64,000 bases of DNA from Butyrivibrio sp. INlla21 (GCF_900116875.1 NZ_FPCC01000015.1:1-64000); one strand, 5' to 3'; positions 26,209 to 37,634 are shown, counted from the stretch's first letter. The notes: a model not told the origin generated them from the sequence alone. Program-made: numbers and translations.

Positions 26209-26976
26209 TTAAGTAGTTTGCCCTATGGCAAGCGTAAGGACATAGATTCTGTCCACACCCGTCATACGAAACTCATGGGCGATCTCATCAACGGTACTTC
26301 CTGTTGTGTAGATGTCATCGATAATAAGTATACACCTAAATTTTACATCATTTCGCACTATATTAAAAGCTTTTTTCAAATTATTGCGCCTTGTTCGGGC
26401 GTCCAAACCCTTCATCGGTACTGTGCTTTTGACCCTTTTTATCACATCCGTGTAAGTGGGGATTCCGATTATCTCGGAAAGCTTCCTCGCATATATCTCC
26501 GCCTGGTTATATCCCCTCTCATTTCGCTTTTGTTCATACATCGGAACAGGTATAAGAGCTTGTATTCCCAGGTTATTCAACCTTTTCCCAAGTCTTCTTA
26601 CCGTTTCGGCCGCATAATAATCCGCATATTCGGCTCTTCCCGCATATTTAAACCTATAGATTGATCCTGATATGCTTCTGTACTTAAAAAGCGAGAAGCC
26701 TCGATCAAAATAATGCACATGTTTCCTGCAATCCAAGCAATATTCTTCATCCTCTTCAGTTTTCATCAGAGGTTTACCGCATTTCATGCATGTAACTCCC
26801 TTTACGGGCTTTGGTTTTTTCCTGCATCCATCGTGAATCAAGCCTCCACGCAATATTTTGCCATCCGAATATACAAAAGGTGGCACTATCTCGTCACATA
26901 CAGGGCATCTTCTCGGAAAAAGAAGGTCAAACACGATACTCTGCGTTTCTTTTAACTCTTTATTCTCTATCAACAT
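26209..26976 (-). CDS. comF: ComF-family phosphoribosyltransferase-like protein
   Basis: 255 residues. N-terminal zinc fingers CPVCDE, CMKCGK and CLDCRK, then a type I PRT domain with PRPP loop ILIIDDIYTTGST and the KRVKSTVPMKGLDARTRRNNL segment. In naturally competent relatives ComFC is needed for DNA uptake. The start at 26976 is the ATG after a TTG that opens the longer frame. It overlaps the end of recD2 by 17 bases. Confidence 0.92.
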   Translation of the reverse strand: MLIENKELKETQSIVFDLLFPRRCPVCDEIVPPFVYSDGKILRGGLIHDGCRKKPKPVKGVTCMKCGKPLMKTEEDEEYCLDCRKHVHYFDRGFSLFKYRSISGSIYRFKYAGRAEYADYYAAETVRRLGKRLNNLGIQALIPVPMYEQKRNERGYNQAEIYARKLSEIIGIPTYTDVIKRVKSTVPMKGLDARTRRNNLKKAFNIVRNDVKFRCILIIDDIYTTGSTVDEIAHEFRMTGVDRIYVLTLAIGQTT

Positions 26977-29218
26977 CAAATACTTCTTTTATCCTATCCG
27001 CAAGTCCCGTATATCTCTTAAGCTGCTGCTCGTTATCTACCATGTTCATGAGGGTAGCGCTGCTTCCGAGTATACATACCGTGCTCTTTGCTCTTGTAAC
27101 CGCAGTATATAAAAGATTGCGATTTAAGAGCATCCTTGGTCCGCCAAGAATCGGCATAATAACTGCCGGATATTCACTTCCTTGAGATTTATGAATTGTT
27201 ATGGCATATGAAAGCTCGATCTCATCAAGCTCGGAAAATGGATATCTGACTCTCCTGTTCTCATCAAATTCCACAACAACATCCTGGGAATATTCATTTA
27301 TCTCTTTTACTATTCCCATATCGCCGTTAAAAACACCCATTCCCGAATCTATCGGAATATTATATTTTCCGATAACTTCCCATTGGGCTTGGTAATTGTT
27401 CCTTATCTGCATGACCTTATCACCCTCTCTTATGAGCTGGTCACCGTAAGCATGCTCTTTTTTGGACGACTCCGGCGGATTTAGGTACTTCTGAAGCACC
27501 TGATTGAGCTGTATTGCTCCCAACGGACCTTTTTTCATGGGTGTAAGAACCTGTATGTCGAGCGGTCCGGCGTCGACGTAGCTCGGCAATTTATCTCTGA
27601 TAAGCTGTATCATGTGCTTGTATATTACATCTGCGTCACTTCTTTCAAGGAAAAAGAAATCTCGGCTCTTGTTATCCAAAACCGGTTTTTCTCCGTTGTG
27701 TATCCTGTGAGCATTCATGACAATATCGCTCTCTTCAGCCTGTCTGAAGATCTTTTTAAGATATATGGTCGGAAATTCTCCGCTGCTAATAAGATCTCCA
27801 AGAATCTGACCGGGTCCGACGCTGGGAAGCTGCGAGCTGTCACCTACAAGTATTAGATGTACGCCGGGTACCAGTGCTTTCAAAAGTGCGCAAAAGAGAT
27901 GAGTGTCAACCATGGACATCTCATCAATTATGATCGCGTCTGCTTCAAGCGGGTTGTCCGAATTCTTTTCAAATCTTGATCCGCTATGCCTGTCATCGTC
28001 TTCTACCTGTCCTGACACTTCCAAAAGTCTATGGATCGTTCTGGCTTCATAGCCTGTCGCCTCGGTCATTCGTTTTGCCGCTCTACCCGTAGGCGCAGCA
28101 AGCATGATATCAAGTCCCTCGCTTGCATAGTAATTTATTATGGTATTTATCGTTGTTGTCTTTCCGGTTCCGGGGCCGCCCGTTATTATCACAACTCCGT
28201 TGGATATACTTTTTAATACGGCCTCTCTTTGCAGCTCATCAAGCTCGAGACCTTTTCTTTTTTCAATATCCAGAATGCGCTTTTTATATACTTCTTCCTC
28301 AGATGCGGTTACTTTCTCCGATATGTTAAGGTCATGAAGCATCACGGCGCATGCCTGCTCCTCATAGAAATAGCCTGAAGCATAGATATTCCGGTCATTT
28401 TTGCACACAAGCTTCTTATCCATTATTAGGTTATCTATCTGCATAGAGATAGAATCGGTATCAATATAGTCTTCCGGACCGTTTCTCAAAAGCTGATCGG
28501 TCTTTGAAACAAGCTCTTCTCGCGGAAGATACGTGTTTCCATCCATTGAAGACTGCAAAAGAGTATAAAGAATACCGCTTCTTATGCGATATTCCGAATC
28601 CACTCGAATTCCCACTTTGCCTGCTATCTCATCAGCGATCTTAAAGCCGATTCCACTTATGTCATCTGCAAGTCTATATGGATTCTCCTTTAATATTTCG
28701 TATATTCCGGTACCATATCTGTTGTATATCTTTACAGACATGGCATTACTGATCCCATATTGCTGAAGGAATATCATAGCGTCACGCATTTCTCTCTTCT
28801 CAGCCATCTGCATCGCTATGTCTATTGCCTTTTTCTCGCTTATTCCCTTTACTTCAGCAAGTCTTTCGGGCTCATCTTCTATGATCCTAAATGTATCGTT
28901 TCCGAACTTCTTGACTATCCTAGCCGCAAGAGCCTCTCCGATTCCCCTGATCGCACCCGATCCCAGATATCTTTGCATCGATACGGCGTCATCCGGAATA
29001 GAAATTTTGTAATGCTCTGATTTCAGCTGATGTCCATAGACGGGATGATCGACAAAAGTACCGGTTATCTCAAGGGTATCTCCTATATCGACATCCTTAA
29101 AATTACCGGTGCAGGTGAGTTCATCATCCTCTGTGACAAGATTGAGTACCGCGTAGCCGTTTTCCTCGTTCTTATATATAAAATGTTCTACATAACCTTT
29201 TATTGTTTCGTTTTCCAT
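26960..29218 (-). CDS. recD2: ATP-dependent 5'-3' DNA helicase RecD2
   Basis: 752 residues. N-terminal OB-like region and helix-hairpin-helix repeats (GIGEALAARIVKKFG, EVKGISEKKA, DISGIGFKIADEIAG), then superfamily 1B helicase motifs: GGPGTGKTTTI, DEMSMVDT, GDSSQLPSVGPGQ and YAITIHKSQGSEYPAV. Acts in repair of stalled forks. The Met at 29218 is preferred over an upstream in-frame start. No Shine-Dalgarno is visible and a TATACT (29228-29233) ends only 9 bases before it, so a nearly leaderless mRNA is possible. Confidence 0.95.
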   Translation of the reverse strand: MENETIKGYVEHFIYKNEENGYAVLNLVTEDDELTCTGNFKDVDIGDTLEITGTFVDHPVYGHQLKSEHYKISIPDDAVSMQRYLGSGAIRGIGEALAARIVKKFGNDTFRIIEDEPERLAEVKGISEKKAIDIAMQMAEKREMRDAMIFLQQYGISNAMSVKIYNRYGTGIYEILKENPYRLADDISGIGFKIADEIAGKVGIRVDSEYRIRSGILYTLLQSSMDGNTYLPREELVSKTDQLLRNGPEDYIDTDSISMQIDNLIMDKKLVCKNDRNIYASGYFYEEQACAVMLHDLNISEKVTASEEEVYKKRILDIEKRKGLELDELQREAVLKSISNGVVIITGGPGTGKTTTINTIINYYASEGLDIMLAAPTGRAAKRMTEATGYEARTIHRLLEVSGQVEDDDRHSGSRFEKNSDNPLEADAIIIDEMSMVDTHLFCALLKALVPGVHLILVGDSSQLPSVGPGQILGDLISSGEFPTIYLKKIFRQAEESDIVMNAHRIHNGEKPVLDNKSRDFFFLERSDADVIYKHMIQLIRDKLPSYVDAGPLDIQVLTPMKKGPLGAIQLNQVLQKYLNPPESSKKEHAYGDQLIREGDKVMQIRNNYQAQWEVIGKYNIPIDSGMGVFNGDMGIVKEINEYSQDVVVEFDENRRVRYPFSELDEIELSYAITIHKSQGSEYPAVIMPILGGPRMLLNRNLLYTAVTRAKSTVCILGSSATLMNMVDNEQQLKRYTGLADRIKEVFDVDRE

Positions 29219-29240
29219 AGTGAATATAGTATAGCACAAT

Positions 29241-29281
29241 AAAAAGCGCTCAATTCTTAAGTTTTCTTAAGAATTGAGCGC
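29241..29281 (-). terminator. Strong terminator after the flagellar rod genes
   Basis: Perfect 16-bp stem (29246-29261 / 29266-29281) with AAAA loop on the minus strand followed by five T. It separates the mbl-flhO-flhP-flgJ unit from recD2. Confidence 0.93.
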
Positions 29282-29295
29282 CTAAATTTTAGGCT

Positions 29296-29691
29296 TTATT
29301 CGTCCTTTTTCTCGGGAGCATTCGGGATGTCGTAATTGCGTTTTAGATTCTCATAAAGCATCTTGGCAAAACCATTACTCTGAGAATCTACAGAATCGGC
29401 ACATATATCCTGAAGGGTCTGATCTTTAAAGAAATTGACCAGTGTATTTGTGGATCTGTCCTGTGTTTCCGGTTTAAGTGCATCTACCGACTTCTGCATC
29501 TCTTTGTACATCTGCTCAAGGAAATATGCTTCAAATCCTTTACATGCTGCCCAGAGCTCTTCGTCTGTCGACTCCTTGGATGTAGATGAAATCTTGTTCT
29601 GAAGCATCGATGCGGAAGCATTCTTGCTTTCCTGCATTGCATATTCAGTTATAGCAGTGGCATTGAGCCCCTTAATATCAAATCCTGCCAT
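29296..29691 (-). CDS. Rod-binding protein, FlgJ N-terminal domain type
   Basis: 131 residues, without the muramidase domain found in proteobacterial FlgJ. It contains the rod-binding domain pattern (LWAACKGFEAYFLEQMYKEMQKS ... TLVNFFKDQTLQDICADSVDSQ; shown in two parts). Probably chaperones rod assembly at the cell wall. It follows flgG by 14 bases and ends at a strong terminator. Confidence 0.85.
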   Translation of the reverse strand: MAGFDIKGLNATAITEYAMQESKNASASMLQNKISSTSKESTDEELWAACKGFEAYFLEQMYKEMQKSVDALKPETQDRSTNTLVNFFKDQTLQDICADSVDSQSNGFAKMLYENLKRNYDIPNAPEKKDE

Positions 29692-29705
29692 ATCTATTCC
29701 TCATC

Positions 29706-30539
29706 TTACCTCTTAAGGCCGTTAGCTGTCTGCATCATCTCGTCGGTTGTCTGGATTGCTGTTGAGTTCATTTCATATGCTCTCTGTGCAACGATAAGAT
29801 TAACCATCTCGGTTGCCACATTAACGTTTGATCCTTCAAGATATCCCTGAACGATCTCACTTCTCTTCATCTCGGCATCGCCTTCAAGCTCTGAAATAGG
29901 CTCTCCGCTTGCTGCAGTCTCCTGCCATGCTGCGCTTCCGACTCTCTCAAGTCCTTCTCTGTTTCTGAACTGCCAAAGTCCGATCTGAGCATCGCCTACC
30001 TGCTGAGGAACGCCTTCCTCATCGGGATAATATATTCTGCCGTCACCGCCGATCGTAATACGGCTCGCAACTGCATTGTTTTCAACAAGAATAGGATTTA
30101 AATTCGCATCAAGAACAGGGTTTCCTTCTGCTGTTGTAAGCTCAAGAACATTACCGCCTGTCTCCTGGAGCGCCCATGTGAAGTTACCGTTTCTGGTATA
30201 CTGCACTGTCTCTCCATCTGCTGCCATGTAAGCAAAGAAACCGTCTCCGCTTATGGCAAGAGCAGCCGGATTGTCACTGTTCTGGAAAGAACCCTGTGAA
30301 AAGAACTGATTTATTGTTGAAGTACGAACACCAAGTCCAACCTGTGAATTGGTTGGCTTAGGCGCACCGTTAGCTGTCGTAGTTACAGTTTGCAGCTCCT
30401 GATATAAAAGGGATTTAAACTGTGCTCCCTGTGCCTTGTAGCCTACTGTATTAACATTTGCCAAGTTGTTGGAAATGGTATCTACATTAGTCTGCTGAGC
30501 ATTCATTCCTGTTGCTGCTGACCATAAACTTCTAACCAT
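29706..30539 (-). CDS. flgG: Flagellar distal rod / hook-basal body protein
   Basis: 277 residues. N-terminal MVRSLWSAATGMNAQQ with DTISNNLANVNTVGYK and C-terminal GSNVNVATEMVNLIVAQRAYEMNS, the FlgG/FlhP coiled-coil ends. The central part is the FlgE/F/G-like domain. By gene order after mbl and flhO, it is the counterpart of B. subtilis flhP. GGAGGTG precedes the ATG. Confidence 0.93.
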   Translation of the reverse strand: MVRSLWSAATGMNAQQTNVDTISNNLANVNTVGYKAQGAQFKSLLYQELQTVTTTANGAPKPTNSQVGLGVRTSTINQFFSQGSFQNSDNPAALAISGDGFFAYMAADGETVQYTRNGNFTWALQETGGNVLELTTAEGNPVLDANLNPILVENNAVASRITIGGDGRIYYPDEEGVPQQVGDAQIGLWQFRNREGLERVGSAAWQETAASGEPISELEGDAEMKRSEIVQGYLEGSNVNVATEMVNLIVAQRAYEMNSTAIQTTDEMMQTANGLKR

Positions 30540-30602
30540 GTGTCACCTCCGATAATCAAGTTACCGTCCTCCGTGACTGGTAATTTTCATCTCTCTGACT
30601 AT

Positions 30603-30630
30603 ATATCGGCAAAAACCGAAAAAATAATTA
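30603..30630 (-). promoter_or_regulatory. Sigma-28 (SigD)-like promoter of flgG
   Basis: Minus strand TAAT (30627-30630), 16 bases, GCCGATAT (30603-30610), which matches the flagellar sigma consensus (TAAA-N15-GCCGATAA) closely. It lies 63 bases before flgG, in the 109-base gap after flgF. Confidence 0.6.
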
Positions 30631-30648
30631 TAAAATTTTTATAAAATT

Positions 30649-31479
30649 TTATCCCATTCTTCCGAGCTGGTTAGCTGCGATATCAAGCGTATCATCTATT
30701 GTTGTGATAACTCTCTGGTTGGTATCGTAGTTTCTCTGCACTGCGATCATGTTGACCATCTCATCAACAACAGATACATTGGACTGCTCCAAAAATCCCG
30801 CATAAATCTGACCATTTGCCTCTACGGGAGCGGTTCCTTCTATAGGAATAAACATATTCTCGCCGTAATGCTCCAGATTGTTATAAGCAATCCTTCCATC
30901 GGGATGTATTGTCTTTTCAAAATCAAAAAGACCTATTCTCGCAACTACATCTCCGTCCTGAATAACATCTCCCAATGTGTTGATCTCTACGGGAAGATTG
31001 GGATCGATCTCTATATGTCCGCCATCCTGTGAAAGAACGAAGTCACCGTCCTGTGTAACAAGGGCGCCGTCTGCGGTAAGTGTGAAGTTACCGTCTCTTG
31101 TGTACATAATATCCGTCTGACTCGGAACATCTCTTTCAATGTTCACGGCCTTATTGGTATATTCGATTCCAAAGAATCCGTATCCGCCGATAGCAAGATC
31201 AAACTTGTTGTTTGTCTCCTTCATCGGACCTTCCGACCAATCAACATAGCCTTCGCCAATCTTAACACCGGGATTAATAATGCCCAGTCCACGAGCTGTG
31301 AACGGGGCATCAGTATAGTCTTTGATTTTGAGCGCAAGCTGATCACTGAAAGACTGTGCAGTTGCGCCTTCCTTTTTGTATCCGTTGGTATTGGCATTAG
31401 CAAGATTGTTGGTGAGCACATCCATTCTGTGCTGTTCATTGATCATTCCAGTGTAAGCTGTGTATAGACCTTTTACCAT
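30649..31479 (-). CDS. flgF: Flagellar proximal rod / hook-basal body protein
   Basis: 276 residues. N-terminal MVKGLYTAYTGMINEQ, DVLTNNLANANTNGYK. C-terminal QSNVSVVDEMVNMIAVQRNYDTNQ. Same family as FlgG but distinct. Located between mbl and flgG like B. subtilis flhO. Secreted without a signal peptide by the flagellar export apparatus. Confidence 0.9.
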   Translation of the reverse strand: MVKGLYTAYTGMINEQHRMDVLTNNLANANTNGYKKEGATAQSFSDQLALKIKDYTDAPFTARGLGIINPGVKIGEGYVDWSEGPMKETNNKFDLAIGGYGFFGIEYTNKAVNIERDVPSQTDIMYTRDGNFTLTADGALVTQDGDFVLSQDGGHIEIDPNLPVEINTLGDVIQDGDVVARIGLFDFEKTIHPDGRIAYNNLEHYGENMFIPIEGTAPVEANGQIYAGFLEQSNVSVVDEMVNMIAVQRNYDTNQRVITTIDDTLDIAANQLGRMG

Positions 31480-31544
31480 ACAATTTCACCTCATACCGTC
31501 CTGGTCTTACTATCCATTCAATCCATGAACGGCGCTATAGTTTT

Positions 31545-32537
31545 TTAATCCTGACGATAGCCAACGATGAATTCCACATAACGTCCGGTTCCGATAGCAA
31601 CCGCTGTCATGGGATCCTCTGCTGTCATTGTGTTGATTCCTGTCTTGGAATATATAAGTTCCTCAAGTCCGCGAAGAAGTGCTCCGCCTCCTGTAAGTAC
31701 GATTCCTCTGTCTGCGATATCCGCAGCAAGCTCCGGAGGAGTGTTCTCAAGTACACTGTGAATAGCCTCAATAATCTGAGATGTAGGCTCTCTGAGCGCC
31801 TCCTCAGTCTCCTCTGAAGATACTCTTACAGTCTTGGGAAGACCTGTTACAAGGTTTCTTCCTCTTACATCCATATAATCGTCCTCAGCTCTCGGATAAG
31901 CCGAACCGATCTTGATCTTGATATCCTCGGCTGTTCTATCACCGATAAGAAGATTGTGCTTCTTTCTCATGTAACGAACAATTGCCTCATCAAAGTCATC
32001 TCCGGCAACCTTAACGGAAGTGCTGACAACTGTTCCGCCAAGTGAGATAACCGCGATATCTGAAGTACCACCACCGATATCTACTATCATATTACCGCAG
32101 GGCTTAGTGATGTCGATTCCGGCACCGATGGCAGCCGCGATAGGCTCCTCGATAGTCTTAACATCCCTTGCTCCGCAAAGTCTTGTAGCATCTTCAACAG
32201 CCTTCTTCTCAACTTCTGTTGCTCCACTGGGAACACAAACCGCAATAAAAGGCTTTCTGTGAATTCTTTTTCCTATTGCTTTCTTGATGAAATATCTCAT
32301 CATCTGCTCAGTTATCTTATAGTTAGAAATAACTCCCTGACGAAGCGGTCTTACCGCAACGATATTGCCGGGTGTACGTCCAAGCATAAGTCTCGCATCC
32401 TCACCGATTGCCTTGATCTCCTCGGTGTCTCTGTCGTAAGCCACAACTGATGGCTCTTTAAGAACAACTCCCTTTCCTCTTATATACACAAGAACAGACG
32501 CTGTTCCCAAATCAATTCCTATATCTGCATACTGCAT
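31545..32537 (-). CDS. mreB: MreB-family actin-like cell-shape protein (Mbl-like)
   Basis: 330 residues. Actin-fold motifs: DIGIDLGTASVLVY, phosphate 2 DIGGGTSDIAV, adenosine loop TGGGALLRGLEELI. Guides lateral wall synthesis. The start at 32537 is preferred because AAAGGGGAT lies upstream. The longer frame would start at TTG. Gene order mbl-flhO-flhP matches B. subtilis, so Mbl is the best orthology guess although MreB and Mbl cannot be separated by eye. Confidence 0.93.
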   Translation of the reverse strand: MQYADIGIDLGTASVLVYIRGKGVVLKEPSVVAYDRDTEEIKAIGEDARLMLGRTPGNIVAVRPLRQGVISNYKITEQMMRYFIKKAIGKRIHRKPFIAVCVPSGATEVEKKAVEDATRLCGARDVKTIEEPIAAAIGAGIDITKPCGNMIVDIGGGTSDIAVISLGGTVVSTSVKVAGDDFDEAIVRYMRKKHNLLIGDRTAEDIKIKIGSAYPRAEDDYMDVRGRNLVTGLPKTVRVSSEETEEALREPTSQIIEAIHSVLENTPPELAADIADRGIVLTGGGALLRGLEELIYSKTGINTMTAEDPMTAVAIGTGRYVEFIVGYRQD

Positions 32538-32608
32538 AATCCTAGAATCCCCTTTCAAAAACTGTGTAGCATTTATTTCAGCGCATAAATGCGGATATTA
32601 ATATAGTG

Positions 32609-32631
32609 ATTATAATTTCACTGCCATTATA
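32609..32631 (-). promoter_or_regulatory. Possible -10 elements upstream of mreB
   Basis: Two TATAAT hexamers on the minus strand at 32626-32631 and 32609-32614, 72-94 bases before the start codon. Neither has a convincing -35, so this is a weak call. The remaining 32559-32700 shows no ORF. Confidence 0.35.
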
Positions 32632-32700
32632 AACCAAAACAGCCAGTTTTAAAAGGGGCTATGCACTTTTATATATTATCGGCATGTTTTCAACATGTCT

Positions 32701-35595
32701 TTACTTCAGCATTTTCTTGATATAAGCGCCTGTGTAAGACTTCTTACATTTTGCAACTTCCTCGGGTGTTCCGCACACAACAACGGTACCTCCCTTTGAT
32801 CCTCCTTCGGGTCCCATATCGATAATATAATCTCCCGTTTTTATAACATCGAGATTGTGCTCGATAACGACAACCGTATTTCCTTGTTCAACAAGTTCGT
32901 GCATGATCTTTACAAGCTTTTGAACGTCGGCAAAATGAAGTCCTGTCGTCGGCTCATCAAGAATATAGACCGTTTTTCCGGTGCTGACTTTACTTAGCTC
33001 GGTCGCAAGTTTAATTCTCTGTGCCTCACCACCTGATAATTCCGTGCTGGGCTGACCAAGTTTAACATATCCAAGTCCTACATCATAAAGCGTCTGTATC
33101 TTACGCTTTATTGTCTTTACATTCTCAAAGAAGGTAAGTGCTTCTTCAACGGTCATATTGAGTACATCATAAATATTCTTGCCCTTGTATCTAACCTCCA
33201 AAGTCTCGTGGTTATATCTCTTACCTCCGCAAACTTCACAAGGTACATATACGTCGGGAAGGAAATGCATCTCGATCTTTATGATTCCGTCTCCTCCACA
33301 GGCTTCGCATCTTCCGCCTTTTACATTGAACGAGAATCTACCCTTCTTGTATCCTTTTGCCTTGGCATCGGGTGTTCCGGCAAAAAGATCTCTTATCATA
33401 TCGAACACGCCCGTATATGTTGCGGGATTGGATCTGGGCGTTCTTCCGATCGGAGACTGATCGATCGCGATCACCTTATCGACCTGCTCAATTCCCTCAA
33501 TTGAGTCGTGCTTTCCGGGAATACATCTAGCCCTGTTAAGATCTCTTGCAAGGTGCTTATAGAGGATTTCATTAACAAAAGAGCTCTTTCCCGATCCGGA
33601 AACTCCCGTAACTATAGTCATCACTCCGAGCGGAACATCTATATCTACGTTCTTAAGGTTATTTTCTTTGGCGCCTTTTACTTTCAGCCATCCCTTAGGT
33701 TGTCTTCTCTCCTTCGGTACTTCTATCTTAAGTTTTCCCGAAAGATACTGACCTGTAATGGACTCTTTTACCTGCATGATCTCTTCTGCGGTTCCGACAG
33801 CAACAATCTTACCGCCTCTGGAGCCCGCCCCGGGACCTACATCCACAATGTAGTCAGCCGCTCTCATCGTATCCTCGTCATGCTCGACAACTATAAGTGT
33901 ATTTCCAAGGTCTCTTAGATTCTTAAGAGTATTAAGCAGTTTATCATTGTCTCTTTGATGAAGTCCGATACTGGGCTCATCAAGGATATAGCATACTCCG
34001 CAAAGTCCCGATCCGATCTGAGTCGCAAGTCTGATTCTCTGCGCCTCACCACCCGAAAGTGTTCCCGTTGCTCTGGAAAGGGAAAGATAATCAAGACCTA
34101 CATCCACAAGGAATCCGACCCTTGCCTTGATCTCTTTTAATATCTGTCCTCCGACCATAAGCTGGTGCTCGGAAAGCTGCATATTTTCTAGATACTTCTG
34201 AAGCTCGTCGATAGACATTGAAGTAATCTCGTAAATATTTTTCCCGTCTATAGTTACGGCGAGTGCTTCTTTCTTAAGTCTCTGACCGTGACATGTGGTA
34301 CAAGGAGTTATTCTCATAAACTCCTCATACTCCGCTTTGGCTGTCTCTGAAAATGTTTCTCTGTATCTCTGCTCAACATTTCTTATAAGTCCATCAAAAA
34401 GAATAGGATAATCACCCTCTCCTCTTGAGCCCTTGTAATGTACATTGACAGTCTTATCCGCTCCGTATATGAGCATGTGTCTTACTTTCTCGGGAAGATC
34501 TTGATATGGCGTGTCGAGACTGAACTTATAAGCCTTGGCCAGTGCCTTTAGTGTAGCGTTAGAAAAGCTGCCTTCTTTGTTGGAAGACTGCCATCCCATT
34601 ACCACGATACATCCGTCATTAAGCGAAAGCGACTTATCGGGAATCATAAGATCTTCATCAAATTCCATCTTGTATCCGAGACCTGCGCAGTCGGGACATG
34701 CACCGAAAGGATTATTGAAAGAAAAGCTTCTTGGTTCGATCTCCGCTATACTGATACCACAATCGGGGCAGGCAAAGTTCTGGCTAAAACTAAGCTCTTT
34801 TCCTCCAAGAACATCAACCGTAAGAAGTCCATCGGCAAGCCCCAGTGCACTCTCAACGGAGTCTGTAAGCCTGCTCCTAAGGCTGTCACTGTCCTCATGA
34901 ACGACAATTCTGTCGACTATTATCTCTATGTTGTGCTTAATATTCTTATCAAGCTTGATCTCTTCATCGGTAAGGTCATATTGACTTCCGTCAATCCTGG
35001 CTCTTACATATCCGGCACGGATCGCTCTGTCGAGTGTCTTGGCATGCTCGCCCTTCTTGCCTCTTACAACGGGAGCAAGAATCTGTATCTTTGTTCCCTC
35101 ACCCAGTGCAAGAATATGATCGCACATCTCATCCACGGTCTGCCTTCTGATCTCTCGTCCACAGTTCGGGCAATGCGGTATTCCTATCCTCGCATAAAGA
35201 AGTCTGAAGTGATCATAGATCTCAGTAACCGTACCGACAGTTGATCTTGGGTTTTTGTTGGTCGATTTCTGATCTATTGATATGGTAGGAGAAAGTCCCT
35301 CTATTCTCTCAACGTTGGGCTTATCCATCTGTCCGAGGAACATTCTCGCATATGAAGAAAGAGATTCCATGTATCTTCTCTGTCCTTCTGCAAAAATGGT
35401 ATCAAAAGCAAGAGATGACTTACCCGATCCCGAAAGTCCCGTAAATACCGTAAGAGTCTCTCTGGGAATCTTAACACTTACGTGTTTAAGGTTATGCTCA
35501 TCAGCACCTCTTACCCTGATATAGTCATGTATATCTGAGGGAAGTATTCTCTTGGTCGTTGTATTTTTTTTGGTCATTCTGTTGTTATCAGACAT
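32701..35595 (-). CDS. uvrA: UvrABC excinuclease ATPase subunit A
   Basis: 964 residues, full length. Two ABC modules with Walker [10 protein letters not shown] and GVSGSGKSS and signatures LSGGEAQRI (twice). Zinc modules CPNCGR, CPDCG...CPDCAG, CTTC and CEACGG...CEVCGG. Recognises bulky DNA damage and loads UvrB. It follows uvrB by 47 bases, and GGAG lies 5 bases before the ATG. Confidence 0.98.
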   Translation of the reverse strand: MSDNNRMTKKNTTTKRILPSDIHDYIRVRGADEHNLKHVSVKIPRETLTVFTGLSGSGKSSLAFDTIFAEGQRRYMESLSSYARMFLGQMDKPNVERIEGLSPTISIDQKSTNKNPRSTVGTVTEIYDHFRLLYARIGIPHCPNCGREIRRQTVDEMCDHILALGEGTKIQILAPVVRGKKGEHAKTLDRAIRAGYVRARIDGSQYDLTDEEIKLDKNIKHNIEIIVDRIVVHEDSDSLRSRLTDSVESALGLADGLLTVDVLGGKELSFSQNFACPDCGISIAEIEPRSFSFNNPFGACPDCAGLGYKMEFDEDLMIPDKSLSLNDGCIVVMGWQSSNKEGSFSNATLKALAKAYKFSLDTPYQDLPEKVRHMLIYGADKTVNVHYKGSRGEGDYPILFDGLIRNVEQRYRETFSETAKAEYEEFMRITPCTTCHGQRLKKEALAVTIDGKNIYEITSMSIDELQKYLENMQLSEHQLMVGGQILKEIKARVGFLVDVGLDYLSLSRATGTLSGGEAQRIRLATQIGSGLCGVCYILDEPSIGLHQRDNDKLLNTLKNLRDLGNTLIVVEHDEDTMRAADYIVDVGPGAGSRGGKIVAVGTAEEIMQVKESITGQYLSGKLKIEVPKERRQPKGWLKVKGAKENNLKNVDIDVPLGVMTIVTGVSGSGKSSFVNEILYKHLARDLNRARCIPGKHDSIEGIEQVDKVIAIDQSPIGRTPRSNPATYTGVFDMIRDLFAGTPDAKAKGYKKGRFSFNVKGGRCEACGGDGIIKIEMHFLPDVYVPCEVCGGKRYNHETLEVRYKGKNIYDVLNMTVEEALTFFENVKTIKRKIQTLYDVGLGYVKLGQPSTELSGGEAQRIKLATELSKVSTGKTVYILDEPTTGLHFADVQKLVKIMHELVEQGNTVVVIEHNLDVIKTGDYIIDMGPEGGSKGGTVVVCGTPEEVAKCKKSYTGAYIKKMLK

Positions 35596-35642
35596 ATATT
35601 CTCCGATCTTGGCACTTTATCATATTTCAGGTAGCCAATGAT

Positions 35643-37634
35643 TCATTTGCCCTCTGTGAGGTCGTTGTATATTTTCTTTAGATTTATCATCTCATCACGA
35701 AGCGTCGCTGCAGTCTCGAAATCAAGCTCCGTAGCCGCACGTTTCATCTTCTTCTGTATCTGAGCTATAAGCTTCTCAAGTTCTTCCTTATCCATTGATT
35801 CGGGATCTTTCTCAAACTTGACCTCTTCCTTGGCGATAGCCTTGGTAACGGCAATAAGGTCTCTTACTGCCTTCTTGATAGTCTGAGGAGTAATGCCGTG
35901 CTCCTCATTGTATTTCTCCTGAAGAGCTCTACGCCTTCTCGTTTCATCAATAGCCTTCTTCATGGAATCCGTCATGTTATCGGCGTACATGATTACGCGT
36001 CCCTCTGCATTTCTCGCAGCACGTCCTATCGTCTGGATAAGAGAAGTCTCCGAACGAAGGAAACCTTCCTTATCGGCGTCAATTATAGCAACCAGCGATA
36101 TCTCCGGAATATCAAGTCCCTCTCTGAGAAGATTGATACCTACCAGAACATCAAACACATCAAGTCTCATATCCCTGATAATCTCCGCTCTTTCAAGCGT
36201 ATCAATATCCGAATGGAGATACTTGACTCTTATACCGGATTCTGCAAGATATTCCGTAAGATCCTCAGCCATCCGCTTGGTAAGCGTGGTGACAAGCACC
36301 TTGTTCTTTTTATCTATCTCGGTTCTTATCTCACCGATAAGATCATCAATCTGTCCCTCGACAGGGCGAACCGAAATCTCAGGATCAAGAAGTCCGGTGG
36401 GTCTTATAACCTGCTCGGTCCTAAGAAGCTCGTGTTCCTCCTCATATTTACCGGGAGTTGCCGAACAAAAGAGCATCTGATCTATATGCGATTCAAACTC
36501 CTCGAAATTAAGCGGTCTGTTATCAAGCGCAGAAGGCAGTCTGAATCCGTAATCAACAAGAGTAAGCTTTCTGCTCCTATCGCCGTGATACATCGCTCCG
36601 ATCTGCGGTATCGTCATATGTGACTCATCGATTATTATAAGAAAATCCCTGTCAAAGAAGTCCAAAAGAGTGAGCGGAGGCTCTCCCGGTTTCATAAAAT
36701 TAAGATGTCTTGAATAATTCTCTATTCCGGAGCAAAAACCCGTTTCTCTGAGCATCTCTACGTCAAAATTGGTTCTCTCGGATATCCTCTGAGCTTCAAT
36801 AAGTCTATCCTCACCCTTAAAGAACTTGATCTGCTCCTCGAGCTCTTTCTCAATATTGTCGCAAGCCGCATTGATCTTCTCCTGCGGAACAACGTAATGA
36901 GATGCGGGGTAGATCATAACATGGCTTAATTCGCTTCTGACCTTGGCGGTCACAGGCTCTATCTCCGTGATCCTGTCTATCTCGTCTCCGAAGAACTCAA
37001 CTCTGATAAGATAGTCATCTGCATTGGCAGGAAATATCTCAATCGTATCTCCTCTGACTCTGAAGTTACATCTTCCGAGCTCCATGTCATTTCTGTTGTA
37101 CTGAATGGCCACAAGCTCTTTGATCGTTTCATCTCTGTCTTTCTGCATGCCCGGACGCAGAGAAATAGACATCCCCTTGAACTCATCCGGACTTCCCAGT
37201 CCATAAATACAGGAAACACTGGCTACTACGATGACATCATTCCTCTCTGAAAGAGAAGCTGTCGCAGACAGTCTGAGCTTATCTATCTCATCATTTATCG
37301 AAGAATCCTTGGCTATATATGTATCAGTCTGAGGAACATATGCCTCCGGCTGATAATAATCATAGTAAGACACAAAGTACTCAACGGCGTTTTCCGGAAA
37401 AAATTCTTTCATCTCGCCATATAACTGACCGGCAAGTGTCTTGTTATGTGAAATGATAAGTGTGGGTTTATTCAGGGCCGCAATAACATTGGCCATGGTA
37501 AAAGTCTTACCGGAACCGGTAACTCCAAGCAAAGTCTCAAACTGGTTACCTTCACGGAAACCCTTAACAAGATCCTCTATTGCCTTGGGCTGATCGCCGG
37601 TAGGCTTATAATCAGAATGTAGTTTGAAGTCCAT
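35643..37634 (-). CDS. uvrB: UvrABC excinuclease subunit B
   Basis: 663 residues. Helicase motifs [13 protein letters not shown] and QTIGRAARN, the beta-hairpin region [15 protein letters not shown], and the C-terminal UVR domain ([11 protein letters not shown]) that contacts UvrC. First gene of uvrB-uvrA. A LexA-type box lies about 100 bases upstream, so SOS induction is expected. Confidence 0.98.
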   Translation of the reverse strand: MDFKLHSDYKPTGDQPKAIEDLVKGFREGNQFETLLGVTGSGKTFTMANVIAALNKPTLIISHNKTLAGQLYGEMKEFFPENAVEYFVSYYDYYQPEAYVPQTDTYIAKDSSINDEIDKLRLSATASLSERNDVIVVASVSCIYGLGSPDEFKGMSISLRPGMQKDRDETIKELVAIQYNRNDMELGRCNFRVRGDTIEIFPANADDYLIRVEFFGDEIDRITEIEPVTAKVRSELSHVMIYPASHYVVPQEKINAACDNIEKELEEQIKFFKGEDRLIEAQRISERTNFDVEMLRETGFCSGIENYSRHLNFMKPGEPPLTLLDFFDRDFLIIIDESHMTIPQIGAMYHGDRSRKLTLVDYGFRLPSALDNRPLNFEEFESHIDQMLFCSATPGKYEEEHELLRTEQVIRPTGLLDPEISVRPVEGQIDDLIGEIRTEIDKKNKVLVTTLTKRMAEDLTEYLAESGIRVKYLHSDIDTLERAEIIRDMRLDVFDVLVGINLLREGLDIPEISLVAIIDADKEGFLRSETSLIQTIGRAARNAEGRVIMYADNMTDSMKKAIDETRRRRALQEKYNEEHGITPQTIKKAVRDLIAVTKAIAKEEVKFEKDPESMDKEELEKLIAQIQKKMKRAATELDFETAATLRDEMINLKKIYNDLTEGK

